Source: UBA7328 sp002471345 (GTDB lineage: Bacteria; Bacteroidota; Bacteroidia; Chitinophagales; Saprospiraceae). From it: a stretch of DNA of 44,127 bases. Under the pieces are notes generated by a model. It saw nothing but the letters and a program-made list of their open reading frames with translations. It did not search any database and was not told the DNA's origin. Positions 15,973-26,083 of this stretch are shown here, one piece after another (position 1 is the stretch's first letter; the number at the start of each line of letters is the position of its first letter). Position numbers and translations under genes: made by a program. The stretch covers positions 1 through 44,127 of the forward strand of contig CAXGOB010000043.1 of NCBI GenBank assembly GCA_964011275.1, in the 5' to 3' direction.

Positions 15973-18900
15973 TCACATAGAAATCATTTTCCTTTTGATT
16001 CTTTCATTGCCATTGTTCAATTCTACAAAGTAGACTCCTGGACCAGAAAGTTCTTTCGATTCAATTATTACATTGTGCCATCCTTTAATAAAGTAGTCAT
16101 CTTCAGAATGAACTTCCAAACCAGAAACATCAAAAATCTGAATATCTACGTCACTACTGACAGGATTATAAAAGCGCAAGATTGTGCTGTCATCAAACGG
16201 ATTCGGCTTGTTTTGTTCGACTTTTAATTGATCCAGAACTGAATTGTTTTTTGCATCAGATGGCTTTCCGTCTAAATCCGAATCTTTATCCTCGGGTTCT
16301 TCTGCCTTCAGTCCATCATCACTTGACGATTGATCATTCTCTTTTACATTGAAGAATTCAAATAGCTCATCTTGAGTAGACTCAAGAACATCAACATTCT
16401 CGTATACTCGATCGTCAGAATAGAACACCGTCAATGTATCTGAAGAATTACTGTCAAAAAAATCGAAATAATAGTCATTTTCACACATCTTAGACTCTAT
16501 CACGACTTCACATTCTACTACATGATTGGTTCCGCATTTAGTTGATATGAGCATAGTCACATTGGAGGTACCAATTGACATATTTGTGTCCACATGTATC
16601 CATTTGAAAGGATAATCAACATCTACAAAAGCTTGAGAACCAAATATAAATGTGACTTGTTCTATATCCCTAGTATTTTCTCCCCCCACAAACAAGGACA
16701 GATCGTGCCCCTCGGAATATCTCATCACGCAGTCCTCATTAGAAGGCCTATTTCCATCTACATTAAACCAATATTCTGAGCCACAAATCCTTTCTTCTAC
16801 GGTAACTATACAATCTTTAGTGATAATACTATCGCAATTATCTATTATCGTCATGCTCATCGGATAGGTCCCAATCGCCATATTAGTCGCAACATCTAAC
16901 CATTCAAATGGTGCGACTGAATCATAATATGCCTCATCCATAATGAATAGAGTCGCTTCGACTATATCCTCCTGATTACCTCCTGCTGCTAATGAGAGAT
17001 CATGTCCCTCATCAAAAGTCATTTCACAATCCATAATTACAACAGTACATTCTTGTAAAAATTTATTTCCACTTGTGTCAATAATTGAAATCGATATTGG
17101 GTATCGGCCAGGAGCCAGGTTTCGTTCATAGTCTATCCACTCAAAAGGATAAGTTTTATCTGTTATTTCTTGATCTCTAAATGTGAGTGTGGCTTCACTC
17201 ACAGAAGGTAGGTTACTACCACCAAGATGGATCCAAATGTCGTCACCTTCCTTATAAGACACCTCACAATCCATCTCATTCGATCTGCCCTGGTCAGACA
17301 TGAACCAAAAATCAGAATCGCAAAGGTCGGCATTGATCACCACATTGCATGACCTTCTAATGGTGTCGTTACAAAAGGAAATAGCTGTTATGTTGATCGG
17401 GTAAGTGCCAGGCGACATATTTTTTTCTATATCCGTCCATTCAAAAGGAGCCTGATTATCAATTAATATTTGATCACCATATTCCAGATACACCTCTTCA
17501 ATATTCGGAAGGTAGTCTCCATCTACTTTTACAGACAAATCATGTCCTTCTTCATATACTAATTCGCAATTATCAGTGGCCTGAGCGCCTCCTTCATATT
17601 CAAACCAAAGGTCAGAAAGGCATTCATTTTGATAGATCATTAATTTAAAGTTCAGCCTGAAAGTGTCACCTTGAATTGACTTAGTTATCGGTGCTTTGAA
17701 AAAAGACCTCATTATTCTTAATACAAATTGATTATCATCAATTATATCAGCGAATCCATCCGACTCAACAGGGCCTAAATAGTCAACCGGAACATTGTTC
17801 ATTAATTCCTCAGAATAGCACCCAATGTTCATTCTTGTGTAAAAATTCTTTCTTTCAGAAGAATATCCAAATCCAAAAAAATCACTGTCATCCACTGCTT
17901 CATAACTCAATCCAAGTCCATAAGCCGTAGCGAAAGATAGAACCCCAGACCTTCTGATAGGCTGATCTATTTCACCAAAGACTCCTACCCCAAAGTTAAT
18001 TGCGGCAGAATCAAAGCCCATGAAATCATCAAGATCAAAAGAAGTACTGCTATCAAAATCCCCAGTAAAATTCACCCTATAATTCAATCCTGCTCCTATA
18101 TGAAAAGTTGGTGTCTGTTTAAAAGTACTGAGTCCCGTTCCTATTTCTTGGTCAAAATTGTCATCACCAAAATTATAGTCTTGAAAAGTTTCTTGGCAGA
18201 TTGATATCTCTTTCTGAGGAAAAGATTTCTCTGCTTGGTCCGAATCAGGACAACGAGTTCCTGGTAAACTCCATTTGAACCATAAACAAGAATGGTGGCT
18301 TAAATCACCACATCTATTTAGGAATGATAAAGTGAGTGGAATTCCTTCAATACCAGTCTGAGTTTGTGCATTTACATCTGCACTCTCTATTGAACTTGAA
18401 TTCCAGAAATAACTACTATCACTCTGTACCGAAATAGGAATCCTTGTTTCACTATCCTTTATAGTCAAATAAACATCAACAATATCCGCGCCTCTAATAT
18501 CAACTTTGATTCCTAATCTATCATAAATTGCACATTCTGTTTCACGAATAGCTGAACTAGAATTGGGATATTGGATCTGATTATTTATTGAAAAATTGAG
18601 ATCTGTACAAGGCTCTTCTTCAGGAGCAATTACAACAGTACATTCCCGGGTTATAGCCTCACAATATGTTAAAACTGTCATGCTGATAGGATAATGCCCC
18701 AAAGCCATATTGGTATCTATATTAGTCCATTCGAATGTTGGTATGGTTTCATCCGGAGAATACTCTTCTCCCTTGAAATGCAAAGTGGCACTTTGTATAG
18801 CGCTAATATTATCACTTCCCAATTTTACGGACAGGTCATGACCAACAGTATAAGTCATAACACATGACGCAGAGTTTGAAGATGTACGATCACCCTCAAA

Positions 18901-21900
18901 ATCGAACCAGACATCTGTTTGATCACATGGTTCATTTGAAGTGAGCAAGAATTGAACTAAACATGTCTGATTTAATACCTCTCCACAAGAATTAATAAAT
19001 GATAAAGTATCAATTGCAGGGTTTTGCTCCGGAAATCCAATATGAATAATATCATAAGCACCACTGACAATAAAATCATCTCCACCAAATCGGGCAGTCA
19101 CGTCTCCATCAACGGTATAGACTTTAAAAGAAAGGTATTCATAAAACGGAAAATTTCTAGAACAATTTATACCAGGAAATTCAGAAAATAAATCCCTCCC
19201 ATATGAATAGGTTTCTCCTTTTAAAGTCACTGCTCCCCATATTGCAATACCATCTTCTACAAAATTATAGACTTCGACAATTTGAAAATCTTGATTGGAG
19301 AATGATAATTGAGGAACAGGTTCTGCATCACCAAATGCAAAAACCTTTCCTTCAGAACTTATTAACCAGTACCCAGCACCTGTAGCTGTAGATGCTATTC
19401 CTACAATGGCTCCATTAAGAAGTACAGGAGTTGCATCGGGGCCATAAAATGAGGCGCTACCAAACGGGTAGACTACTCCGGAATTACTAACCAACCAATA
19501 CCCTTCCCCATCAGGTTTGGCTGCCATCCCTGTTATTTGTTCATTTCCACTAATATCTGCTTCGGCAGAACCGAAATGCTTTGCTCCGCCAAACGTAAAA
19601 ACCTCACCACTAGTACTAACCATGTAATACCCAGAGGTTTCTGGCATCACTACCATCCCCGCTATTTCTCTTCCTCTATACATTATTCTAGCATATGCAT
19701 TATTGCCACTCTCACATACACTTTCACTTATTAATATTCTACAAGATTTTACCAGGTTGTTCCCACATTTATCAGTTAATCGCATTTCTAACTCATATGT
19801 TCCAGATGTCAATGTATCGGGAATAAGCCATTCACCACTGCTCTGACCTGAGACAAGTTGATCATTCATGTACAATTCCACACGGTCAATATCTGAATTG
19901 ATAAGATCGAATAATGAATCATCAAAAGAGATCTTTACTTCAATTTCGGTTCCTTCTGTAAAGCTTCTTTCGCAAGAATTCATCTCATTACCAACTTCCC
20001 CCTCTGGGCTAAAAACAAATCCAAAATCTATTTCAACAGCTGGACACACACATACCAACTCCAAAGAATAATCATCTTCATAGTTTTGAAAATCAAGACA
20101 TCCCCCTTGAATAACAGCATAATACTGTCCTTTTGGCAATGGACTATATATATCTGTAAAGATTTCTCCTACTGATTGATTGTTAGGAACTACAAGTCCT
20201 CCAGCATCCACATTCTGACCTTTGCATATTGTGCCTCCATCTGCGTCCAAAACATTCACAGCATTAAATGCACTATCCAAAACGAATAGAGAAAGTCCAT
20301 TTTCACCATGACGAAGATTAAGAACAAAGGACTCTCCAGTTTTTTCAAATTCTATGATTTCGTCCACACCAGTAAAAGTGCATGACGACAGCTGATCTTG
20401 ACAAACGGTATTTAAATTCAAATTTTCCAAGGTGAATTCATTAGGACGCCCATCCAGAGTACTTGATAAAGTCGAATTACACGGCAAGTACTTAATGCAG
20501 TACGGGATTGGAATTCTCTCCACTGAGATGCAACAAGTATCGCATGAGCGATAATAACAGTCCAAAAATTGATCAACACCTCTCTCTCCCCTCGCATACA
20601 CTGTAATATCATAAGATGTTGATGTGAAACATTCACCCCTATCATCTATCCAATATGCAATCTCATAGTTACTAGGAAGCTCAACCTTGATATCTACTTC
20701 CCCCTTTTCACATTTGAGTTCAGATGTAACAAATGGCTCGTTTGATGAGCAGGAGACTATATCGCTATTGGTACACATATCAGATGGGAAATCAAGACAA
20801 AAATTATCACAAATAATGCGTACACAACCATCTTTTTCAAAGCTCAAACATATGGTATACTCATCGCCTTTGTTTTTATCCAAATCAACTGACTCATCGC
20901 TTCCTTCCACTCTTTGAGCCTCTTCTGGTTTATTTACAGGATAAAATTGCCAGTTGACCACTTCTGCATTTGCAGGCAAGTCGTGTTTCAATTCGTACCT
21001 GTACAGATTTGCTGATTGATTATCTAAAAACCGAAGAAATATATTTGTTTCTGGTGTATCTCCTTCATCTCCAATTGGATCAATGCAAAACCTCCTTGTA
21101 CAAACCTTAAAGCACCCAAAAAATTGATTCGCTCTATATACAACAGTGACATCGTAATCCTTGCCTTCTTCAAGATTTTCAAATACAATTCTATTAGAAA
21201 TGTCATTATCACGAAATTCAATTTGTGTGCCACCATCATGAAGCAACCAAGAGGACACATAATATTGATCCGGTATTGAGAATTGATAATCATTTTCAGG
21301 ATTGCCAGAAAGTACTAAACTTATCAGATCACACGAATAATCAATGGGGAAGCAAATGTCTTTGCATTGTGTATAGCATTGAAAGGTAGGAGGTATTGTT
21401 AATCCTATTTCCTCTTTCTGCCAGCTTACACATAAACGCTCTAATTTTTCACTATCAGTGGTCACCTCTATGAACCTGTCTTCATCACAACTTTCTGATA
21501 TGCAATGAAAACAATTACCTGTAATTGGATCATAAATAAAACCTTCCGGACATGAAACTTGATTAATATTTCTATTACCTAAAGTCCAAGAAATATCTGT
21601 TGCACCTGATGCTAAAGGGTTACCATTTTCAATAAATTTGAGCGCCAGGGTATTCTCACTCTTAGGTATAATTATAAAATTGTTATCTGTATCTGGAAGT
21701 GTTGAACAACAGCCAGTAACTTTGAGATCAAAATCGCTATTTCCGTTCCCTTCTATTTCATCGGCATCCACTACTAGGTAATAAGTATTATTTACATTGA
21801 GATAGTATGTAATCACGTCTGAAGAGTTTCCATCAGTCGTAGCTAAACAGTCCTCCTGTTCACAAGAGTTAAGTAAAAACATATCTAAATCGGCACCCTG

Positions 21901-22290
21901 AGCTACATCTGATAAAACGAATGTGTACGATTGGGAAATCCTTGGAATAATAGTATATACCACTTCTCCACCAGTATAACCTGTATTGTTACCACAGTAT
22001 CTGGTCACATTGTCCTCTATATTTCTTGTGGTGCTTGACACTTCCGAACCACAAAATAAGAACGATGTATTATCGCAATCCAATTTTTCGCATGATATAT
22101 TTCCCGAACACTCTACAAAAAGGTATGCCGGATACAAGCACGCTTCGACTAGTTCAATAGAAACATAATATAAAGGGTTATCACAATCTAATTCTATGGT
22201 AAAATCTAGTAATTCTTCATATATGGAATCTGGCATGATACAGTTTCCAGTGTAGGTTATAATCATCAATAAAAGCACAGTCTCCATCAT
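15973..22290 (-). CDS. Giant T9SS-secreted surface protein, main frame
   Basis: 2,105 codons, but the true N-terminus is in another frame (22217-22537). Visible order: a PPC-like domain (about residues 95-195, YTFVLSDVAQGADLDMFLL); Cys-rich Ig-like modules; a second PPC-like region (about 640-745); a GYWLV/FG repeat block (about 865-990); ~100-residue repeats of the pattern CxSDxWF...EGHDLSV...PFEW...GTYPISMT...ECTVVI (about 1122-1217 and several from 1558 to 1932); and a type A sorting domain (about 2025-2105, NKPNPFDDSTILRFYNP ... GVYFVELNNGNERIKRKMISM). The many paired Cys suggest disulfides. It is probably exported by T9SS and anchored to the surface as adhesin, structural or cargo-binding protein. 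No catalytic domain is recognised. Confidence 0.85.
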   Translation of the reverse strand: MMETVLLLMIITYTGNCIMPDSIYEELLDFTIELDCDNPLYYVSIELVEACLYPAYLFVECSGNISCEKLDCDNTSFLFCGSEVSSTTRNIEDNVTRYCGNNTGYTGGEVVYTIIPRISQSYTFVLSDVAQGADLDMFLLNSCEQEDCLATTDGNSSDVITYYLNVNNTYYLVVDADEIEGNGNSDFDLKVTGCCSTLPDTDNNFIIIPKSENTLALKFIENGNPLASGATDISWTLGNRNINQVSCPEGFIYDPITGNCFHCISESCDEDRFIEVTTDSEKLERLCVSWQKEEIGLTIPPTFQCYTQCKDICFPIDYSCDLISLVLSGNPENDYQFSIPDQYYVSSWLLHDGGTQIEFRDNDISNRIVFENLEEGKDYDVTVVYRANQFFGCFKVCTRRFCIDPIGDEGDTPETNIFLRFLDNQSANLYRYELKHDLPANAEVVNWQFYPVNKPEEAQRVEGSDESVDLDKNKGDEYTICLSFEKDGCVRIICDNFCLDFPSDMCTNSDIVSCSSNEPFVTSELKCEKGEVDIKVELPSNYEIAYWIDDRGECFTSTSYDITVYARGERGVDQFLDCYYRSCDTCCISVERIPIPYCIKYLPCNSTLSSTLDGRPNEFTLENLNLNTVCQDQLSSCTFTGVDEIIEFEKTGESFVLNLRHGENGLSLFVLDSAFNAVNVLDADGGTICKGQNVDAGGLVVPNNQSVGEIFTDIYSPLPKGQYYAVIQGGCLDFQNYEDDYSLELVCVCPAVEIDFGFVFSPEGEVGNEMNSCERSFTEGTEIEVKISFDDSLFDLINSDIDRVELYMNDQLVSGQSSGEWLIPDTLTSGTYELEMRLTDKCGNNLVKSCRILISESVCESGNNAYARIMYRGREIAGMVVMPETSGYYMVSTSGEVFTFGGAKHFGSAEADISGNEQITGMAAKPDGEGYWLVSNSGVVYPFGSASFYGPDATPVLLNGAIVGIASTATGAGYWLISSEGKVFAFGDAEPVPQLSFSNQDFQIVEVYNFVEDGIAIWGAVTLKGETYSYGRDLFSEFPGINCSRNFPFYEYLSFKVYTVDGDVTARFGGDDFIVSGAYDIIHIGFPEQNPAIDTLSFINSCGEVLNQTCLVQFLLTSNEPCDQTDVWFDFEGDRTSSNSASCVMTYTVGHDLSVKLGSDNISAIQSATLHFKGEEYSPDETIPTFEWTNIDTNMALGHYPISMTVLTYCEAITRECTVVIAPEEEPCTDLNFSINNQIQYPNSSSAIRETECAIYDRLGIKVDIRGADIVDVYLTIKDSETRIPISVQSDSSYFWNSSSIESADVNAQTQTGIEGIPLTLSFLNRCGDLSHHSCLWFKWSLPGTRCPDSDQAEKSFPQKEISICQETFQDYNFGDDNFDQEIGTGLSTFKQTPTFHIGAGLNYRVNFTGDFDSSTSFDLDDFMGFDSAAINFGVGVFGEIDQPIRRSGVLSFATAYGLGLSYEAVDDSDFFGFGYSSERKNFYTRMNIGCYSEELMNNVPVDYLGPVESDGFADIIDDNQFVLRIMRSFFKAPITKSIQGDTFRLNFKLMIYQNECLSDLWFEYEGGAQATDNCELVYEEGHDLSVKVDGDYLPNIEEVYLEYGDQILIDNQAPFEWTDIEKNMSPGTYPINITAISFCNDTIRRSCNVVINADLCDSDFWFMSDQGRSNEMDCEVSYKEGDDIWIHLGGSNLPSVSEATLTFRDQEITDKTYPFEWIDYERNLAPGRYPISISIIDTSGNKFLQECTVVIMDCEMTFDEGHDLSLAAGGNQEDIVEATLFIMDEAYYDSVAPFEWLDVATNMAIGTYPMSMTIIDNCDSIITKDCIVTVEERICGSEYWFNVDGNRPSNEDCVMRYSEGHDLSLFVGGENTRDIEQVTFIFGSQAFVDVDYPFKWIHVDTNMSIGTSNVTMLISTKCGTNHVVECEVVIESKMCENDYYFDFFDSNSSDTLTVFYSDDRVYENVDVLESTQDELFEFFNVKENDQSSSDDGLKAEEPEDKDSDLDGKPSDAKNNSVLDQLKVEQNKPNPFDDSTILRFYNPVSSDVDIQIFDVSGLEVHSEDDYFIKGWHNVIIESKELSGPGVYFVELNNGNERIKRKMISM

Positions 22291-22537
22291 AGATATTTAC
22301 AATAAGAGACTGATTAGAGTATACATAAAATGTAAATTCATACTTGCTGGGACCTGGCTCCTTCTTAGCTTCTAATTCATACAAGTATGTACCCCCACTT
22401 GTTATCTCGAAAGGCTGTGTGAGTCCACAAGGTGGGCTAGAAGCTCCCAGGCATTGTGCATTCAAGGCAATAAATGATCCTAGAACCAAGCAAGTTGTGA
22501 ATATCAATTTCAGGCTGAATATGGATGTGTTATTCAT
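22217..22537 (-). CDS. N-terminal piece of the giant T9SS protein (frameshifted)
   Basis: The frame from ATG 22537 encodes a signal peptide (MNNTSIFSLKLIFTTCLVLGSFIALNAQ) and a PPC-like start (GGTYLYELEAKKEP...VNIYDGDCAFIDDY), then runs into a stop at 22217. The next frame picks up with TYTGNCIMPDSIYEELLDF, continuous in style. One extra base near 22257-22258 would explain it: removing it joins CAFIDDY to TYTGNC. The main frame has a stop just before its first ATG (22290), so that ATG is unlikely to be a real start. This is either sequencing error or true inactivation of the whole surface protein. Confidence 0.75.
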   Translation of the reverse strand: MNNTSIFSLKLIFTTCLVLGSFIALNAQCLGASSPPCGLTQPFEITSGGTYLYELEAKKEPGPSKYEFTFYVYSNQSLIVNIYDGDCAFIDDYNLHWKLYHARFHI

Positions 22538-22691
22538 AGGTTCTAACGAAAGGTGATTAAAACATTGGGGCAACAAAAACTTAAGATAGGAATTTGGGTA
22601 CAATAATCACAACTGGTCATTTAAATATGAGCTGGAGTAATCTAAGCGACATATATTTAATTTGGGAAATCTGTAGCTCTTGAAGAGATAC

Positions 22692-24131
22692 TTATTGATC
22701 TTTTAATAAGGTTTCAAAATATACGTGATTCATTCTTTTCTTAGTATTTGGACCTATTTTACCATCTACGTCTAGATTATATTTTTTTTGAAATTCTAGA
22801 AGTGCCTTTTTAGATTGAGAACCCCATTTGCCATCTATATCCAAATTCTGATTAATTGTAGTACTTAAAACAGTTTGAAAGAATTTGATCTCTCTTTCAT
22901 TTTTAGGACGAAATCGATCATTCATTAATAATTCAGCTTTATAATCTTGTAAAGTCTGAGAGGTAAATTGATCATATTCAGCACTTGAAATATTTTTATT
23001 TGTCACATATTCTTTGACAGTAATAGTTTTAGTTTTATCATAAAAATCTTTCAAAAGTTGTTTGTTTTCGAGGAAGAGCAGAAGCATTCGCACATCTGAA
23101 ATACTGGGTTCTCCGGAATCAATAAGTGCTATAAGTTCAGTCAAACCAGTTCCAGGATAATGGTCTAATCTCCAGTTGGGAAGAGGTCTAAGAAAACTCC
23201 CTTCCCATTGTGAGCGTTCATAAAGGCTCGCAAATCCTTCATCTTTCCATATAGGTAGACTTGATTGTTTTGGACTATACAAAAGTGCATGCATCATTTC
23301 ATGTAATAGAGTTCCATAGCCTACTTGTCCTCCAGTTGCTATAATCAAATTGTCCTGTGGGTTAAAGAACCCGAGAAATGGGGCATATTTCTGGAAACCA
23401 ATATTGTCGTAAATTTCATTAGTTAAGTCAACCAATTTATCTGGAGATTCACCTACAATAACAACAATAAAATTTTCTGGATCTTCATCAATAATGGACC
23501 TCCTAAAGAAACTATAAAAATCCTTAATACCCTTTTGATAATGTTCAATAGCCTCATGTTCATCCAAACTATATACTATAAATGGGAAATTAACATAAGC
23601 CGGTTTATTGAAGAATTCATCTAGGTTCTCAGTAATTTTAGAAGATTCGTTTTCTAAAGCATATTCTAACCGATTAGGGAGTCGATCAAAAATTTCGGCT
23701 TCTCTATTATAACTATATCTGCTTTTAAGAGAAAAGTTAAAATTTGTGGTCACCTGTGTTGAAGTGGATCTAGAAGCTAGAAGTCTTTTTTCTCTAACTT
23801 TTTCTTTGCACAAGAATTCAATTGGGGATATATCATACTTATCAAGATCATGATTGGTCTTTTTCATTATTTCAATCCATTTCAGTGCTTGTTCATACTC
23901 CTCAATGTATTCGTATGAAGTTATGAGGTATACGAGAATTTTCTTTGAATCTGGATCATATTCAAATGCCTTTAACAAATACTTCTGTGCTGCCTTAATT
24001 TCCTGTTTAGTATTTGCTCTATTATAGGCTTCCTCATAACCCTTAATTAAGGCAGTAGCATTGTTTTCTTGAGATAATACACTCGAAATAAATATAAATG
24101 ACAATAATATAGAAATGTAAAATTTATGCAT
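22692..24131 (-). CDS. Secreted zinc metallopeptidase with TPR and peptidoglycan-binding domains
   Basis: 479 residues. Signal peptide (1-20, ending SVLSQ); TPR-like repeats (about 45-90, with AFEYDPDSKK and EQALKWI); a gluzincin-like core with HEMMH (His277, Glu278, His281) and downstream KDEGFASLYE (Glu298 the likely third zinc ligand); and a C-terminal PG_binding_1 domain (about 410-472, NLDIDGKWGSQSKKALLEFQKKYNLDVDGKIGPNTKKRM). It could be a cell-wall-associated peptidase; the substrate is unknown. It follows the small membrane protein gene by 3 bases, so they are probably translated together. It is not a known named family to me beyond these domains. Confidence 0.82.
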   Translation of the reverse strand: MHKFYISILLSFIFISSVLSQENNATALIKGYEEAYNRANTKQEIKAAQKYLLKAFEYDPDSKKILVYLITSYEYIEEYEQALKWIEIMKKTNHDLDKYDISPIEFLCKEKVREKRLLASRSTSTQVTTNFNFSLKSRYSYNREAEIFDRLPNRLEYALENESSKITENLDEFFNKPAYVNFPFIVYSLDEHEAIEHYQKGIKDFYSFFRRSIIDEDPENFIVVIVGESPDKLVDLTNEIYDNIGFQKYAPFLGFFNPQDNLIIATGGQVGYGTLLHEMMHALLYSPKQSSLPIWKDEGFASLYERSQWEGSFLRPLPNWRLDHYPGTGLTELIALIDSGEPSISDVRMLLLFLENKQLLKDFYDKTKTITVKEYVTNKNISSAEYDQFTSQTLQDYKAELLMNDRFRPKNEREIKFFQTVLSTTINQNLDIDGKWGSQSKKALLEFQKKYNLDVDGKIGPNTKKRMNHVYFETLLKDQ

Positions 24132-24134
24132 TAC

Positions 24135-24476
24135 CTACTTATCAAAATTATATAATGGCGGTTTATTTAAGAGGGTATCTATTAATGGTTCTGACGTTTT
24201 TTCTGTGCGCACATTGTCATAACTAAATGGCTTCTCAACGGTAAGGCCCCATAAAATAATTGCTGAACCCATCAATACGAAGAAAGCTCCTGGACTTGCC
24301 GATTTAAGCTTAGCCCCAATTATACTTCCAGAGAATCCAAAATCAAGCTCTCCTGAAACCCCACGTACTAACGTATCATGGCCCAATTTGACAATTTTGT
24401 ATCCTAGAATAAAAGCCACAACTTTAAGGGCTAAAACTGAAATTATAAATGAGATTGCGAGACTATATTCATTCAT
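24135..24476 (-). CDS. Small two-span membrane protein
   Basis: 113 residues with two hydrophobic segments (about 5-27, and 63-80 GAFFVLMGSAIILWGL), a glycine-rich stretch between them (GVSGELDFGFSGSIIGAKLKSASPG) and a polar tail. The family is not recognised. The stop lies 3 bases before the ATG of the metallopeptidase, so it is the first gene of a two-gene operon and might anchor, regulate or assist that enzyme. Confidence 0.7.
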   Translation of the reverse strand: MNEYSLAISFIISVLALKVVAFILGYKIVKLGHDTLVRGVSGELDFGFSGSIIGAKLKSASPGAFFVLMGSAIILWGLTVEKPFSYDNVRTEKTSEPLIDTLLNKPPLYNFDK

Positions 24477-24497
24477 GGTATTGATTTAGGGAGTTGT

Positions 24498-24722
24498 TTG
24501 ATTATCAATGAGATTCGCTTCGTATTATTTCAAAAAAGTCCCTCATTGGCCAAACAGAAACTTAAAATTTCATTATTATGTTTTGAATATGAGAATAATT
24601 ACGATAGTAAATATACCTATACAGGACCATTGCTTTATAATGATTCTTTTAATTTCATAAATCATTCAAAGGCCAATATATTAATTGTGGCTCTGAAATT
24701 AGTATTAGACAAAATTGAATAA
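24498..24722 (+). CDS. Doubtful small ORF, faintly DUF6968-like
   Basis: 74 codons from a TTG start, in the ~310-base gap between two minus-strand genes. The end (NHSKANILIVALKLVLDKIE) loosely recalls the 'DSLQALxLALKMI' end of DUF6968 small proteins, and the middle (YENNYDSKYTYTGPL) is compatible. No ATG, no ribosome-binding site and no partner were seen. It may be a decayed gene or chance. Confidence 0.25.
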   Translation: MIINEIRFVLFQKSPSLAKQKLKISLLCFEYENNYDSKYTYTGPLLYNDSFNFINHSKANILIVALKLVLDKIE

Positions 24723-24788
24723 TAATATTTAAGTCTCTTGGATGGGAGATATCAGACTAGATTGATGTTCATTTCTTTGTTCTTAAAC

Positions 24789-25951
24789 TTATTGAAAATG
24801 AGAAGGAATGTATTCATGCCACTCTATGCTTTCACAACCATTAAATGTCATAAAAGCCTTTAACTCCTTTTCTAAAGCATTTGAAAAAGAATCCACATCT
24901 CTGACTGCTTTTTCCACTGAAAGTGAATGAATACGAAATACTGATGTCTTCCTTTCTGCTTTACAATCCATGCGTGCCACTAAATTACCTTTCCATAATA
25001 TGGGGAGTACGAAATAACCAAATTTACGTTTTGGGCCTGGCACATAACATTCAAGCAAATAATCGAATCCAAATAACTCCTTAGTTCTTTTTCTCTGAAT
25101 AAGGAGATTATCAAATGGTGATAATATTTTGAGCTTGCTTCTACTCAATGAATTATTGAGTAATTCTAAGGATCTTGGCAGAGCATAGTAAGTTTGTCCT
25201 TTCACTCTAATCTGAATCAATTCTCCAGAATGGATCATTTCGTCGAGTGTATCTGAAATCAATACCTTTCCTTTCTTTTGTAAATAAGTGATCTCAGAGA
25301 TCTTTCCCAACCCATTAGCCGCCAAATATCTTTTAATCAAAAATCTAGAATATTCTTCTTTGCTAGGCATTTGAAAATTGACATCTGGATGTAGCACTCT
25401 CTCAGTTAGATCATATACTTTATGGAATTTTTGACGAGAGGATATCATCATGTCTCCCTGCATAAATAAGTATTCTAGAGCTTGCTTATTGGGTTTGAGT
25501 TCCCATACGGCTTTCTTTTTTCCATCGCCTTCAAAATCCTTAGCCATTAAAGGGCCTTCACTTTTTATCCTACTTAGCACTTCATTGATGAGGGTATCAT
25601 TTCTCTCATACCAATGCTTCTGAATTTTATTTTTAATTTGATGTTTTCGAGGTAATGTGAATCGAAAATCTCTCATAGGAAGATATGCCGCTGCATGAGA
25701 CCAATATTCAAATACCTTTTTTCTAAAACCAATTGATCCAAGTGAGCATTTCTATATCTTGGATTACGATTCCATAGTGTATGATGATGTGCCCTTTGAA
25801 TAACTGAAATGGTATCTATTTGAGCATACCCTGTATCTTCTAAAGCAGATAATGTAGCATCTATAGCTTTTCCTTTAGGTGCCACTGGGGGTAACCCTTG
25901 TGATAACAGGATGAGCTTACGAGCCTCATTTATCGATATGGATGTTCGCAT
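24789..25951 (-). pseudogene. YcaQ/AlkX-type DNA glycosylase, frameshifted
   Basis: Two overlapping frames together make one winged-helix (HTH_42) DNA glycosylase of the YcaQ/AlkX group, which repairs DNA crosslinks and alkylated bases. The first part (25951 to 25673) has GLPP and the catalytic-type Gln-Ile-Asp motif (AQIDTISVIQRAHHHTLWNRNPRYR). The second continues with VFEYWSHAAAYLPMRDFRFTLPRKHQIK and the C-terminal winged-helix region. The frame changes at the A-run that follows TTAGA near 25715-25722; one extra A would restore GluLysLysValPheGlu. A homopolymer sequencing error is plausible; if real, the enzyme is lost after about 80 residues. No partner gene is adjacent. Confidence 0.85.
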
Positions 25952-26083
25952 TCTTCTCTAGTAACTTATATATAAACATCTCTATTTCTTTTCTCAGCCA
26001 TTCAATTTAATACTTGAATGGTTTCGACTTGTAGCAAGATAACGATGATGCATAATACTTCTTTATTCTACCTCAGTGGTCAT

